64,000 nt of DNA from positions 10,851,450-10,915,449 of the forward strand of contig CM074187.1 in assembly GCA_037179385.1 (NCBI GenBank), written 5' to 3'. Positions 11,999-25,509 of the stretch are shown here, in pieces (the stretch's first letter is position 1; each line of letters starts with the position of its first letter). Source of the stretch: Holothuria scabra. Taxonomy: Eukaryota > Echinodermata > Holothuroidea > Aspidochirotida > Holothuriidae. The notes beneath the pieces are model-generated. The model had not been told where the DNA came from, did no database searches, and saw only the letters and a program-made list of their open reading frames with translations. Made by a program: the position numbers and the translations under genes.

Positions 11999-14227
11999 GA
12001 TATACCCCCCCCCCCCCACCTCCTCTGCTCCCTGTTCATTCGTATGACCTATAGGTAGGTACAGGATTAGTGAAGTCCATGTGAGTTCGATCACTTCAGC
12101 CAGCGGGAATGACCATAGGTAATTTGTCAATGTGATCAACCCGGGCCCTTTCCATTTCTTTCAGCCTCGATCTTTAGTAGCACATTTCCATCTACCGACC
12201 ACTCCCGTCGCTAACCCTAGACGGCAATCCTAATAACCAACTTTGTTTTTCTTTCGGGTTAATCTTTTACTGAAAATGAATAGTAAGATATACTTTTTGA
12301 CCACAAAAAACAACATCATAATTTCCTATCTTAAATCAATGAGCACTGCGCCTTGTAAAGGGCGATTTCTATCCTACAGTATAAAACAGGATGTGTTAAA
12401 AGTAAGAATTAAATTTAATTTTGCAAATATGAAGCCCAGTGGCTTAAACATTATTATTGTAAAACAAACTAAAGTCGTCGACTACAGTATAGTATTGTAT
12501 ACCGTACCTGTTAAAGACTAGTAGAATAAACTGTTATCGATACCTGTTGTTGGTTATATTCTGATTTTACATTTGGGAATGGCGTATCACGCTGAGTTTC
12601 TAATCTGTGTTTATGAATCAACCGACTTAAATGCACCGAAGTAGAAAATCACAATTATACAACAACGATTGCATAGGTAGGACAAAAACAATTCGCTTCA
12701 TTGAAATATATTCAATAGTACCCACCACAGTATAACACAAGTTCAAGGTCTCGCGTTTTAACCCTAACCCGGTTTTTTTCTAAGCCCTTGTAACATATAG
12801 TCAACATAGTTTACAGTTGTGTTCTCAAATTCCCTTAAAAGTTTGGTTCTACAATATTTTTTTTCACGGATTTTTTTATCTTTTTTTTTTCTTTTGTCAA
12901 GATTTTGAGTGCTCAGTTAAGATGTTTTATTGAGGGTCATATTCAAGAGTGTCCTCTTCAATTTTAATCTAAAACGAACAAAATGCCATTTCTAATAGAG
13001 AATAGCATGTAAACATTTAATCACTACTGATTAACCAATAAGTGCTGGGGGGGGGGGGGAATTTGCCACATCTCCTTTCACCTGGGTTGGGCAAAACTTG
13101 TTTTCCAGTAGATTTTGGAAAAATCCTTTTGAGTAGCTAATTCAGACTTTTCTTCAGCACTGTCAACTCAGATATCCCCCTACCATTACTAATATCTTAG
13201 AGAAGGGAACTCTTGCATTTTGCGAAACTATATATTTTCAACGTTCATTAGCCAACACGAGTCCAGACCGGTGTCCATTTGACATTTACACTTTTGTCAA
13301 AAAAGTCTTCTTTAGTCCTTTTTCATAACTACCACTGAAGCAGTGAGAATTTGAACGTTGAATTTTAACCGTTAGTAAATGATGAACCGTTAATAAATGA
13401 TGCAACTATGAGACGCTTTTATATGTATGCTTATCATGAAAGTCCTCCCTCGTATCCCTTTCCGGACCCCTTTTTATAGCTTAAATCACACTTTGCTACT
13501 CTCACATGTCCAAGTTGTGTTCTCCTTGCACTGTTCTAAAATGCGGTACGTATTACTTTCTTCAGGATTGTGAGATTGATGTACTCTTTCATTTTGGTCT
13601 GTATACACTGATATTTTATGTCATCCGTAAAGCACCACACAGCTGAAATACTCTATCGTGCACACTGTGGTGTGATACTGTCTGTATCGATAATCAGTTT
13701 TTTTCATTCGAAGAATTGACACAATAGGATTGCCACTAAACTTCTATTATACTTCATTCACTTGTGGATGGTTTCCTTCATTGTTTCTGTTCAGTTTTTG
13801 AAGAAGAAGTATTGGAAGGATTGAAAGAAGATTATCCAAGTGTATAATATTTATACAAAGACATTCCGCGGCTGTTTTGTCAACATCAAAGACATTAGAA
13901 ATACCGTACCCACAACACAGTATAACCATTAAACCATGCACACGGGGTAGATTATAGACAAATATGCACTGTAAAGGTGTTTCCTCGTTTTACTACATTG
14001 TGATATGTTACCAGTATAACCACATATATGAAACGTACAATAGTCTTCATTGTTTTGAAGCGTTTGGGGAAATACCTTAGCTGTTAGCCACTGAATTTAG
14101 CTAAAGGCGGAAATATTGTGTAAGTAAACAAGTAAACACAAATACAAAGAAAGAAGGGCAAAGAAATCTGTTGATGCATTACAGAGGGAATTTTGTAATA
14201 CTTCTGTGCAACCCAGGACTAAACTAT

Positions 14228-14366
14228 GGCTGTAAATTTGTAGGACAGAAAAAAGAAAAGCATAAAATTTACAGAAAAGTGTTGGCAAATTATTTTCAAA
14301 GTTGCCAACACTTCTTCTGTAATGCCGTTTATTTTTCTATTTTGGGGTCGGTAATTTTACAGCCTA
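14228..14366. mobile_element. Fold-back element, CTGTAAATTT family, copy 1
   Basis: Ends GGCTGTAAATTTG and TAATTTTACAGCC are inverted repeats. The centre contains GTGTTGGCAA and its complement TTGCCAACAC, so most of the element could fold into a long hairpin. Confidence 0.55.
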
Positions 14367-15105
14367 CAATTTCAACAGTCCATAACCTAGCAGAAAAGCT
14401 GAATGATCCTGGGGCAACCCTGTGATAGAACCTGTGTCATTTTGATACATTTAGATGCTCTTCATTTGTGGAAACAATCTTATACGTAGACTATAAAAAA
14501 ATAGCCACTTCATTCTAAGTTTCAGCTTTCATGGTTACCACACTATACTAATAAGTGAGACAAACTTTGTTATCGAAGCATGAGAGAGTGATTCACCGTG
14601 CATATTCGGTTGTATTGGTATCTATTGCTTTTCAATAAAAATGGCACCACTTTAACTATTTTGGTTCTTTAAATTACTCCTTTCCCCACAGAAATTAGCT
14701 TGGGGCAAGCAAGGTTGATGTCACAGACTGATATTGACGCTTAATGATGTGTTTTATTTTCTTTCATTTCAATATATTGTTTTATAACTTAAGTTATTCA
14801 TGGTCGCCATTTGGCTGCTTAATCTCAAATGTTTCACATGCATCACATCATACAGAACTTAATTTTCATATTTTGTTGAGGAAAGATGGAAATAAACTCA
14901 ACACGCAAGCATTCGTTACACTTTAGAGATACTACCGTATGACATCACCACAGCTTGCTTCAAGTTCACTTTGAGTTTTGAAAGTGTGATCACTTTATTT
15001 GCTTCCATCACAAGAATTGCAGAATTTCCACAATCACCCGTAAACGAAAGGAGCTTTTCAAATTTTAAGATCATTTGCTTTGAGCAATTTCTCGCAAACA
15101 GAACT

Positions 15106-15340
15106 TTAAAGGACAAAGGAAGTCGCTAAAATTTTAATATTTTGCAGAACAGCGTCATCTCGCAATTTTCTTATTCCTCTTCAAAGTATCTTTCATCATA
15201 TTTCAGGATAAACCAGATTGTTACTCCTAGTAAATTTTCAAGTGAGGAAGAAATATATTATGATGTGTTTCTTAAGAGTCATTCATGAAAAAGCATAGTA
15301 CTTAATCAAGTTAAGGTAACCTTCTGTATTTTTCCTTTGA
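15106..15340. mobile_element. TTAA MITE family 2, copy b (diverged)
   Basis: TTAA at 15106-15109 begins AAGGACAAAGGAAGTCGC. The body shares TCAAAGTATCTTTCATCATAT and TACTCCTAGTAAATTT with copy a. The right end is TCAAGTTAAGG...TTTCCTTTGA. Confidence 0.6.
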
Positions 15341-15840
15341 CGTATTCAGCGAAATATGTAATGCAAGTAGGTGCCCTGCACATACCTACGATTCTTTCAA
15401 AAGCATGTGTTCACCTTTCCGTTAATAGACGCATTACTTTGTTTTAAATGTGTATGTCTATGCCAACTGCGATTCTAACGAAAAAGAAAAGAAAAATGTA
15501 CACTGCTCATCAATTACTTCCCGTTATGACAAGATTGAGGCAAATCGCATTGTAGGCAGTTTTTTTTTTACAGGAAATGGTGTCCAAGCGAGTGGCTGCT
15601 TTTTCATTTTTTCTAAAGACGGTTGCGTATGACAGCCCTTCATAGGAAATATTTTTATTAAGGATGATTTTATTTAAGTTTTTAGATGTAATGAACAATA
15701 CTAAATGGATGGAGTACAGCAACAAACGGTGTCACATGTAGTTGTAAATAGCTAAGTACTGGTTGCGCGAGAATTTCAAAGTTGATTTGTTTCTGATGTG
15801 CTAAGTCCTTGTAATGTGCTTGGTTGTAAGCATAAGCAAT

Positions 15841-15935
15841 GGAGTAGGAAAGCAAACCAGTGAGCCACAACTGATAAAAAGACCGTGGACCGGCTCAGCC
15901 TGAACCAATTGGTTGGAAACTGGGCCGTAAAACTC
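15841..15935. repeat. Dispersed repeat (GTGAGCCACAACTG), copy 1
   Basis: Shares CCAGTGAGCCACAACTG, AAAGACCG and an AACCAATTGGTTGGAAA region with the 20.6 kb copy. Class unknown. Confidence 0.5.
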
Positions 15936-18900
15936 TATATATCTAACTGACTGATATAAAAATGTTTTAAGAGAAATTGAAGCAACATGTTGGCATGACA
16001 ATGTTACTTGTAAAGCCTCATAAATTTTTGAAGAAATTGACCTACTTTAGATTAATAGTGGTCTTGTAAGAGTCACACCTTGATGACCTACTTAAAGTTT
16101 TTGTTCTGATCTTGACCCATGTACAAAATTTATTAAATACCCGCATCCAGGAAATCATTTCCCTCTTTACAGGCCACCGTTTTAAATTCCGTAAACCCAA
16201 GGTTGTGTGCAGTAGTAGTTTCCAATGATGTGAAACAATTAATTGTCTTTCTTAAAAATTCAGCTGGTACCGTCCCACAACATAAGTGAAGTTTTCCCAA
16301 CCTCTCTCTATTAGATTTGTAGGTTAGGTAAGGTTAGGTTGGGTTGGAAAGTTGGATAAGGCTTCACGCCTTAACTCATCAACCTTCTGGTTTAATCAAA
16401 ACTGTGTTTTTTCTAGCATGGCCCGATCTAGGAATGTGAAAAAGTTGGACAAACTTAAGATTTCTTTTGGAAAAAAAAAAATTTTTATAGGCTGGAATAA
16501 CGGATGGGGCCTCTTAATCCCCTTGAATATGGTCATGGTTTACATTTATGGTATTACAATTGATTTTTATCCCACGTACTATATAAGCTTATAACTTAGA
16601 AAATGTGCCTTGTCATGTTCTTGTCGCAGCTCACTATGATCCTTTTTGTAAGCTCGTCATACGTATTTTTTTCTAGAGTAATAAAATACCCCCCCCCCCC
16701 TTCTTATCCGCATAAGGCAATTCTTCGGACACTTTGGGTTACCTTGTTCAACGTTTCCTTTATCGATTGAAGTTGAATAATAATTTTATAGTAATACTTT
16801 TATTTTTCGTGTCATTGATTTGATGATAATACACCAATAAATAAAACGATCACTGTTGTTCACTCTTGTAAAGTCAAAATATGTTATACTGTTTGCAATA
16901 AAATATTTGTTGGGCAAAATAAGATTATTTTCAACTCAGGGTATTTCATTATCCAAAGCAGGGAGAATATAGGACCCTAAAATATGACTACGGGATATGT
17001 AGTTTTTTTTATAAGAAGCTTACACATGGAATTAATAAAACCATTTTCAGTTGGATCTATAGTATACAAGAAACTAAAAGACGTAGGTTACATTGCTTTA
17101 AAAATGAAACACGTATCAAGTTTTTCCCAATTATGTACAGTATATCATTATAAATGGATCACGTGTCGTACATCTGCAATAAATTTAAAACATGTCATTA
17201 ACATTAACATTAAAAATTTAAGACCAGCAATAGGCTTACTAAATCGGTCGGTAAATGGCAGGAAGGTAAAAAAAAAAATTAAAAACATTTTTCTGCACAT
17301 ATCTGTTGGCCATAAGCAGGCGTATGACCTGATCGGGATGTTTAAATTTAGTTTCCAGGCTTGGCACTTAGCTTGCTGTGGGCCAGGCCTATGAAGGTAC
17401 TTGCTGCTACCCTGAACTTATTTTGTTACTGAACATGAGAACATGTAGCACGATCTGACCACATCACAAATATGTGTAGCACGCAACTGTTTGGCAGGGG
17501 CTCAGGATGTTGCCCCTTATTTCGACAGAAAACACATATATGCTATTTCGAGCACTTTTGTTTTACTTGGGCAAAAGTTTTCCACTCCTCCCCATGCACC
17601 TGGAATAGGATTTTGTACACATCGTTAGCAGAGAGCAATATAGATACAGGTAGTCTTCACGGAGTTTTGTGTTTTGTTAATAAAAGTTAAATGAGAGCTT
17701 AAGAAAATGAATTTTTTTTATTTGGTTTGGGTTAAAAGCTGAAGTAGAAGTATTTCATGAAATATCAGTCAACTTAATTTACCTCAGCTTTATGAGACGG
17801 TATGTGATATTCACTCCCTGATAGAAAGAGATTAAGCAATTAGGCGCTGAAATTCCCAAAGACACCAGAACCTTTTTTTTTTTTTTTTGTATTATTTTGT
17901 TATTTTTTGTCTATCACACCACATTTAAAAAAATCTCTTTACAATACTGAAGTAGAAATTATAAATGGAATAATATTGACTTTGTAACAAATGCAGCTCA
18001 TTGGACCATATATATTATACTTTATCAACGGCCTAACCGAAGGCTAACTTAGAAACTATCATTTTTGTTTGACATTTACTTCCTGGAACTGACTCATTTA
18101 AAAAGGTGGATTAGAAAACATTAAAGGTAACAATGATCTTGTTACCATATGAAATGCTCATAACTTATAGAAAAGTTTTGCGGTCAAAGCTTGACTAAAG
18201 TTAATACCTATATGGGGGTTTGCAGAAGTTACACTATGTCTCTTGCGAGGAATCGCTTTTCCATGTTTTTGTTATTCTTGGTTTTTCTCCAATATAGAAG
18301 GAAAAACACTTGTATTTTCGTTGAAACTTTTAAACAACCAATAAAGCACTCGAGAATACGTTTCTCTATACAATGCCATGTTTGCAAACTTTGCCGGTGA
18401 TAATACCTTAATACCTTTTATTCCGACACTTGTGGAAAAGATTTCTCGCGTAAACCGATTGAATTTCTTAAATACCTCATTCAAGTGTCCGTATCGTTTT
18501 AATTGGTGACCAAGAATAAGTTGTATCACAGACCTTAGGATATTTAATTGGGAACTCCCTGTAAGTCTCTTACAGGCACAACTCAATTGAATGTGGTGAC
18601 TAGACTAGCCTAAGCAGCTTAGACCAGTCGAAAGCAAAACCATTTTAACCGGAGCTTTAAATTGAATTGCTTGTATTGTTAAGCAATTGAAGAGATTGAT
18701 TTCGACTTGAAAGCGGCAAGCCTTTGATGTTTAATCACTGTGGCTCTTCCTCACCCAAATTTGTTTTCTTAACTTTTGTGTAGAAGATACAGACGGATCG
18801 AAATCTAGGATTGTATTGCTCATTTAAAGTCCTAATCTTTATCAATAGCCCCACCAACGTTGCACTGTCGGTTTACCTTTGTATTATTATCCCCTTTCAC

Positions 18901-20479
18901 CCAGCCTATCATTAACACCTTAAGCAGGGTTTGTAACAAGTTGCTTTGCACGCTTAGTGGTTACGCCTTTATAGGAACAGTACGTAATCCGAAGTGATGT
19001 CAATTGATTTGTACCCTTTATGTGCGTATGTTTCGTTGTCCTAAATCGGTTTGTCAATTCCGGGCTTTAGAATTTAAAGATGAAATGTCTTTTTAGAAAA
19101 TATGGTAATCTCTTCACCTCTTTTCAAATGTGCACCGACAAATGGGTAAATGGCCTGTAGTCATAAGGCTTTCTGTCCCTTGCGAATATTAAAGACATCC
19201 ATATACACTGATATATGTACAGTTAAGTCTGCGCTTACAATAAGAAACGAACATTAAGAGGACTTCGTTTTGTTACGAGACAGGTCCATGCATGAAGATT
19301 TTCTTCAGTACATTTTGTCAATTTCTGCCTGTTGAATGAAAAGATAAAAACTGTTTCCTTATAAAGCAGTAAATTCGTAGTTTCTTTGTTTCATGAGAGT
19401 GTATAAAAATATTGTTCAGTGACAGGTGTTGATTTCAATTTTGTTTCATGAAGACAGCCTACAGTTACAATTTATGCTAGGGTTGGCAGCGGGTATTTTG
19501 ACAGGATGGAACAAAGCATGAGTAGAGTACTCTTTTTTTTTTCTTCTTTTTTTCACTTCTTCTCCTTCTCATTTTACATTTTCTTGCCAATATAGGGGTC
19601 GCCCTTCCCCGTGACGCCCCCTGGTTTATTTCTAAATTTGTTGCATCTTATTTATATTTTGAATCATATTACTGAATAAAGTAGATATGCATGACGTTTC
19701 TACATGATTTTAATCAATTAAAGTTATCGAAAGGGTGGTGGCAGGGTGTAATTATTTCATTTTTAAGCCAATGTCCGGATCCAAAGAGCAATAACTCAGT
19801 CATAAAAAGTAGATCCTCTTAGGTACAGTTTATAGAATAAAATGATCATTTATACACGAAAAGTTTCTTTGAAATAAAGGAAAACTATTCGAGAAATTAG
19901 AGGTAGGAGTAATGGAACCTTCAGTTCAAACAGACGTACCATATAAGAATGTAAATAATATTTGCTCAATCTCAAATAATGCAACTAAGTACATTGAACT
20001 TGTTATGATGAAAATGACATCTCCGTCCTTTGTTTCAAAACGGTCGTAGCCTGCTTTCTGTGATATTTTTGCTAAACCGATTTTGTGTGATTATATAACT
20101 TTTACATACTGTTCCCACAGCTGTAGCAATTTGACTGTATAATTCGAGAGAAAATAATGACGATATCGTAAATCCAATATATTGTTCTTCCAAGTAATTA
20201 TTATGCAGATGGTACATGGGGTGATTGCGTTTTTCAAAATACATCAAGGTAAACCGAAATACATCAATACCACCCACCTGCCGCTTAGCAAATATATGAA
20301 CACAACGAAAAGTCTGCTTACGTTTCAGCCCAAAAATGATAAATGATTTTTTCCGATGAAATTTCGGTACTTTGTTTGCTATGACGTTTGTAGGTGTAAA
20401 ATCAGCCAGTTGTATATCATATATGAGGCACAATTAAGCTATTAGCGTACTACGTTGTTTACTTTTATTTTGACTCCTA

Positions 20480-20700
20480 TAAAGTAACGTGAGTTCGACT
20501 CCTGACCGAGTCATACCAGAGGGTTGTAACTCCCTGGCCATACCGAAGACTTTTAAAATGGAACCTACTGCCGTTGTGCTTGGTGCTCAACATAGGCAGT
20601 GAAGTAATGAAAACAAGCTAGTGAGCCACAACTGGGAAAAGACCGTTGCCGGTTCGACATAAACCAGTTTGATAGAAAATGTGACGTGGAAGCACCATCT
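20480..20700. repeat. Dispersed repeat (GTGAGCCACAACTG), copy 2
   Basis: CTAGTGAGCCACAACTGGGA, then AAAGACCG and ATAAACCAGTTTGATAGAAA, align with 15.85 kb. A GAGTTCGACTCCTGACCGAG segment precedes it and may belong to the same element. Related but more diverged words occur at 42781-42835. Confidence 0.5.
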
Positions 20701-21003
20701 AACCTCATGAAATGACCAATAAACTATGATAACCGGTTTGGTTAATGAACTTGACGTTTCGTGTGTAAACCGAAGTGGACTTCTAAGCATATGGTCTTAA
20801 ACATACTTTCGTCCATTTTTGGTCAGAAATGACTTCTCCTGTAATTTCATGAACCACAGCTTAGTATAACAAACAAGGACACAAACGGGTTTTAACCGTA
20901 TGCCTCTTCGTCACTTTGTTGATCCCACTTTTTTGCCCCTTTGTATATCCGCTTAATTTTTAGATGTGATATCATTATCGATGGTATAATAGTTGTGTTT
21001 CTT

Positions 21004-21225
21004 GACTGTAGGCAGCCATAAGTGGGGTCCATCAGCCTGAAATCGTCTTCATTTATTTTCTACATGAATTTCAAACACTCATATTCAGTGAAATTGGAGG
21101 AATTAAGATACAATTTAGTGCACAACCATCCATGCTACAGGTAAGCAAGGAAATTGCAATATTAAAAGATGATAGTCCTAATTTATGCTGGACTGAAATC
21201 AGACCAGCACTTGCTGTCCGGATTC
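21004..21225. mobile_element. GGGGTCCATCA inverted-repeat element, copy 1
   Basis: The left end GGCAGCCATAAGTGGGGTCC, then ATCAGCCTGAAAT, is mirrored imperfectly by the right end ...TTTATGCTGGACTGAAATCAG. The interior CTCATATTCAGTGAAA and CATGCTACAGGTAAGC is collinear with the 58.2 kb copy. Non-coding, MITE-like. Confidence 0.65.
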
Positions 21226-22213
21226 GGCAATAGTCCGTCAGGTCGAAAATCCACACCTTTTAAATACTTTTCTTTTTCAAGTACTCATAATTAAGTTTGG
21301 CGTTGTTCTAATGCAACATGGTGTGGTAATTGAAATGAGGGAATGTTTTCTAATTGAAAGGGCAATTTAGTACGCTTCAAAACACGCATTGCTTTGTTCT
21401 TTGCTGGTTTTATTATTTTTTTTTTTAAGAAAGCATTTCTTTTTAGATAACTCAAACTTCAGTTGAAATTGCGTAAGATGGAAATTTTCTCCAGGAAAAA
21501 TGTCCTCGGAAATTGATGATAATTATCCGTGGGAAAAATGTATCGGGGGTTTGGAGGCGGTAAAAGAGTTTTGTTCCTTTTCTTTTTAAGGCCTTTTTAG
21601 GGGTATGGGTGTTTAAAATTTCCTCTTTCCACGTTTCTCTTCGAGTTCAAAGCTCGGGCATTTGGACATTGAACCGCATTGCAATAGAGATAATAAAGGG
21701 GAGAGAATGGGCTGCTAACAATAACTATAATATAGGAAGACAAACGTGAGTTCCGTCCCTTTATTAAATATCAATCCCAGACTAGCTGGTTTGCCAGGAA
21801 ATATACCACGTGTACTTAATATTGACATTTACCACGGTCGAAGCCTTTTCTGAAAAAAAAAACACGAACAGAAATCGAATTCAAAGTCATTCTATTGACT
21901 ACCGGTATTGATTGTACTGCTGTCATTTTCAATGGATCTATTTCCCCCTTAAAATGTACCCATTTTACATTTAAGTTCAGGAGTTCAAACTTCAATTCAA
22001 ATCTGATAGTCCCTTTCAAAGAAATTAAAAACCAAATCGTATAGATAAATGCAACATTTTTAGTGGTTATGTTAGGTTCCTAAAGATATCAGGACGAGTC
22101 AACTGTAGAAAAGATTTGAGGGCGCTAATAAAATTTGCGATGTGCATAGGTCTATCACTTTGTAGAAACAAAGTTGAAGGTATACCAGTACTTGGCATAG
22201 CTTTTAAGTCACC

Positions 22214-22518
22214 TTAAAGGGCCAATCCTCTCACCCCAAACTAAACTTCTTGTATGGGGTAACAGAAACTCCCAATTGGCTCATCTTTTTGATTGACAGT
22301 TAATTCAAAATATGCAAAGTACCAAAGCTTATATTGCACTGCTTGAACTGTACTGGGACTGTTTTGATTATACACATTGAGCTTTTTAATACTCACCCTG
22401 AAGCAGTATCCTGAGATTGTGTCTGAAAGAGGGTGAATTTCAGAAAACTGTGGGAGGAACTTAAGTAAGGAGGTTAGGAGAATTGGTACTGTTTGGGGTG
22501 AGAGAATTGGGCCTTTAA
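22214..22518 (+). mobile_element. TTAA MITE family 1, copy f (complete reference copy)
   Basis: Flanked by TTAA on both sides (22214-22217 and 22515-22518). The ends are inverted repeats of about 28 bases: AGGGCCAATCCTCTCACCCC on the left, and the complement of GGGGTGAGAGAATTGGGCCT on the right. No open frame, so it is non-autonomous. A TTAA target site is the hallmark of piggyBac-type transposition. Confidence 0.85.
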
Positions 22519-23481
22519 CATAGCATTGATGGAAAATTTGTGGTCATTGCTGCATTATTCAGTCACGCCAGTTAAATAATTCCGTTTTCTCCTTGAAAAA
22601 ATAATTTGTTTTACATTTCGCACCATTTGAGGATTTGAATGTTCGGATGTACCGGTACAAACTGTTCATAAGTTCATAAATTACAACACTGATGACATGT
22701 TATTACAGATTTTTCATACAAACTGTTTGATGAGTGGCTTTTTATTTTTTTTTTTTTAATATTTTGAAGGGGACTGTGACATTGCACCAAAGACAAGTTG
22801 GTGACAAAAAATTTAATAAAACTCTGCCAGATTTGACCAAAATAATGTTGGATTTATAGTATTTCATCATATTACAAGGTCAATTTTACAAAGGTTTTAG
22901 TTTTCTGTAGCTTGTTTTGTCCACTTGTACCAGTGTTGTACCAAGTTGCAAACTGACAAAACTTAAGATATTGAAATTAAGTTATTAATCTATTTTTCAA
23001 CTACCGTGCTCTCAAAAAAAAAGGTACTTGTGTAAAGAGATATAAAGATATGGGATCTTGGGTTAGTTGGTTACATATAATTTTGCGGCTCAGTTTTCTA
23101 AGCAGTTGGGTTAAGTAGGACTGGCCTTTTTGCTGGTTCAGGCTCACTTTTTTGGTTTCCCTATACATTGCTTACGCTGCAGAGCATAGAGCAAAATTTG
23201 GAGGTAAACAACCTCCTTTCATCGGATGAAGTATTTCGACTTTAGACAAAATGTTGCTTAAAGAGCAAAAATTATCTCATGATTGTTTATCCATTTTAAA
23301 AAGCAGGCGAATATAGTCCTTCTCATCGGGCCAAACGACTTTGAAGGTGTGTAATGAGGTCGTTAATGATTGAGCAAAACGCTGATTTGACTAAACTGCT
23401 GAAAAAATTTGGAATAATACCATTCTTTTGCAAGAAATTTTTCAGTGTTCGCAAAGATTCGATTGTCATTTCGAAACGTTT

Positions 23482-23516
23482 TTAAAGGGCAAATGCAGTC
23501 ACCCCAATTTGAACAA
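23482..23516. mobile_element. TTAA MITE family 2, isolated terminal repeat
   Basis: TTAA followed by AGGGCAAATGCAGTCACCCC and an AATTTGAA end. No matching opposite end was found nearby, so this is a solo end or a heavily deleted copy. Confidence 0.55.
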
Positions 23517-24689
23517 GGATAGTAGTCTATACATACGAAATTTATCAACTTAAAAAGTTTTTTTTTTTTATTAATTTTGGTTAATCAAAATTTGTGATAT
23601 GTTTTTATATAGTCAAAGTGCTGGCTTCTCTTTCAGAAAATAGGAATACGTTTGTACCTATTCCACTAACATTTCCAAAGAGACGTATTAGATATACAGC
23701 TATTGGTGTTCTGTCTGCATGCATATTCAGGTTTCACTTCCCAACAGGTGTTTTGTCGTAACCTATGACACAGAAGTAAAGTGTATTGCCAAATTATGGA
23801 AATATCTTTATTAAGTACAGTATCATAATTATTCAATCTCAGTAGTGCTTGTTTTCAATCATGCAACTTAGGTACTGTAAACACATGACCTTATAGTATT
23901 CCCTTTGTAAGTTCACATTTTACCCTACATTTTTCAATCCCTTCATTTTATCTCTAAGGACTTATTCCATGCTAATTTTGCATAGGATGTCTTACACATA
24001 TGACACGCATTAGTACATCGTTTATAGGCATGGTGAGGTGCTCTTCTTTCTCACCAAACACGTGTAAGATTTATCGATTCGTGTTTTCCGTGGGGGAATA
24101 CCTAACGTCTCCGGTGATTCGTGAGAAAGAACGACCGATACTTTGTCATGTTATAGAAAACATTTTCAGTTAAAGGGGGGCAGTCATGAACTTTCCACGT
24201 CGATGATCACATGTGTAAAGTTTCTTTCATTTTTAATCGACGAATCCTGTTTGTAACATTAAGTCATGCTGTTAAGTAGTATGTTTAGTTTTAAAAACAG
24301 TCTTCTTTCATAAAGTTGACTTATTTTTGTAAGGAGGACAAATTTCATAGAGTTAACAAATTTGAATTAAGGGTTGGTACTGTATATATGTGTTGGCAAC
24401 ATCGACCAGTAGGACACAATAGCAAATTTGGTAGAATTATGCTTCTTCACTTAGTTTTATTTTGTGATTATTTTGATCTTTTGCAATATCTATGATTTGT
24501 GTCAAATTCGAAATATTATTTGAAATACGTTTGAAATACCCCAGTCAATTAGATCATATAAAACAACACAACTGTTCCATGTTGAACCAAATAAAATAAT
24601 ATCAAAATAAAGAATAAGAAAAATAACGTTCGTATCTCAAATCTGTCCCATGAAGTCATGTGCATAAATACATAGTCTAACACTATTAA

Positions 24690-24870
24690 AATCAAAAGAG
24701 TGAAATTCAGTCCAAGTGGAGCGATATTTCACACACATGGAATGAAATTTACCTCTATTTAAAGTTAATTTTCACTCCATTCCTGTTGAATATCATTCTT
24801 ACTTAGGAGAGATCATTCTGGACACTCTTTTTGGAGTTAATTTCAGCCTTTCGATTTCAGAGTGTAGGTA
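24690..24870. repeat. Degenerate AGAGTGAA / TTTCACTC repeat, locus 1
   Basis: AAGAGTGAAATTCAGTCC begins and TTTCAGAGTGTAGG ends a tract with repeated GGAGTTAATTTCA and TTTTCACTCC words, partly as inverted copies. Confidence 0.5.
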
Positions 24871-25200
24871 AGTTATCGTAACGACATGTGGGAAGTAAAT
24901 TGAAGTAACTTTTGCAAAGACAAGTAAATTTATTATTTGGAGTAGCTCAACGATGATTCAGAAAACTTGGGGATTTTGATACTGGGAATTGCTTTACTGT
25001 ATTTTTGCTCTTGGCATGGAATTTGTCACGAGAGGTGAAACAAATCGACTTTAAATTACAACACCACTGATATCAACATTTTGATCAAAGAAACATAATT
25101 ATGAGCATATATTGGATAAGAAAAATATTTCAGACAGTCATGTTTGGTAACTCTTCTGTCGCACTTAGATGTCACTATGGTGATAAGATTTATATATCAT

Positions 25201-25509
25201 CAGGGATCCCGCAGCCTGGAAAAGTCATGGAAAGGTTATGAAATTTTATTTTCATATCCAGGCCTGGAAAAATGCATGGAATATTGTAAAAATGACACAA
25301 GTCATGGAAAAGTCATGAAATTTCATTCCAAATCAGTCTTTTAATTTTTACAAGTACATGAGTTTACTCATTCATTGGTCACGCTCATCGCTTCATTAAA
25401 GTTCATCAAATGTTGGATGTAAGTTGGTCATGAAATAGTCATGTTAAGGCCATGAAATAGTCATGGAAAAGTCGTGAAATTTAACTTATCTTAAGGTGTA
25501 GGGGCCCTG
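25201..25509. mobile_element. CAGGG-ended element filled with AAGTCATGGA words
   Basis: Starts CAGGGATCCCGCAGCC and ends GGGGCCCTG, short inverted ends resembling those of hAT-type elements. The interior repeats GGAAAAGTCATGGAA and ATGAAATAGTCATG many times. The flanking octamers are not clearly identical, so the class is tentative. Confidence 0.5.

Noticed and set aside
16318..16350. Telomere-like GGTTAGGTAAGGTTAGGTTGGG
   Set aside because: Only a few imperfect units with no array; not evidence of an internal telomere.
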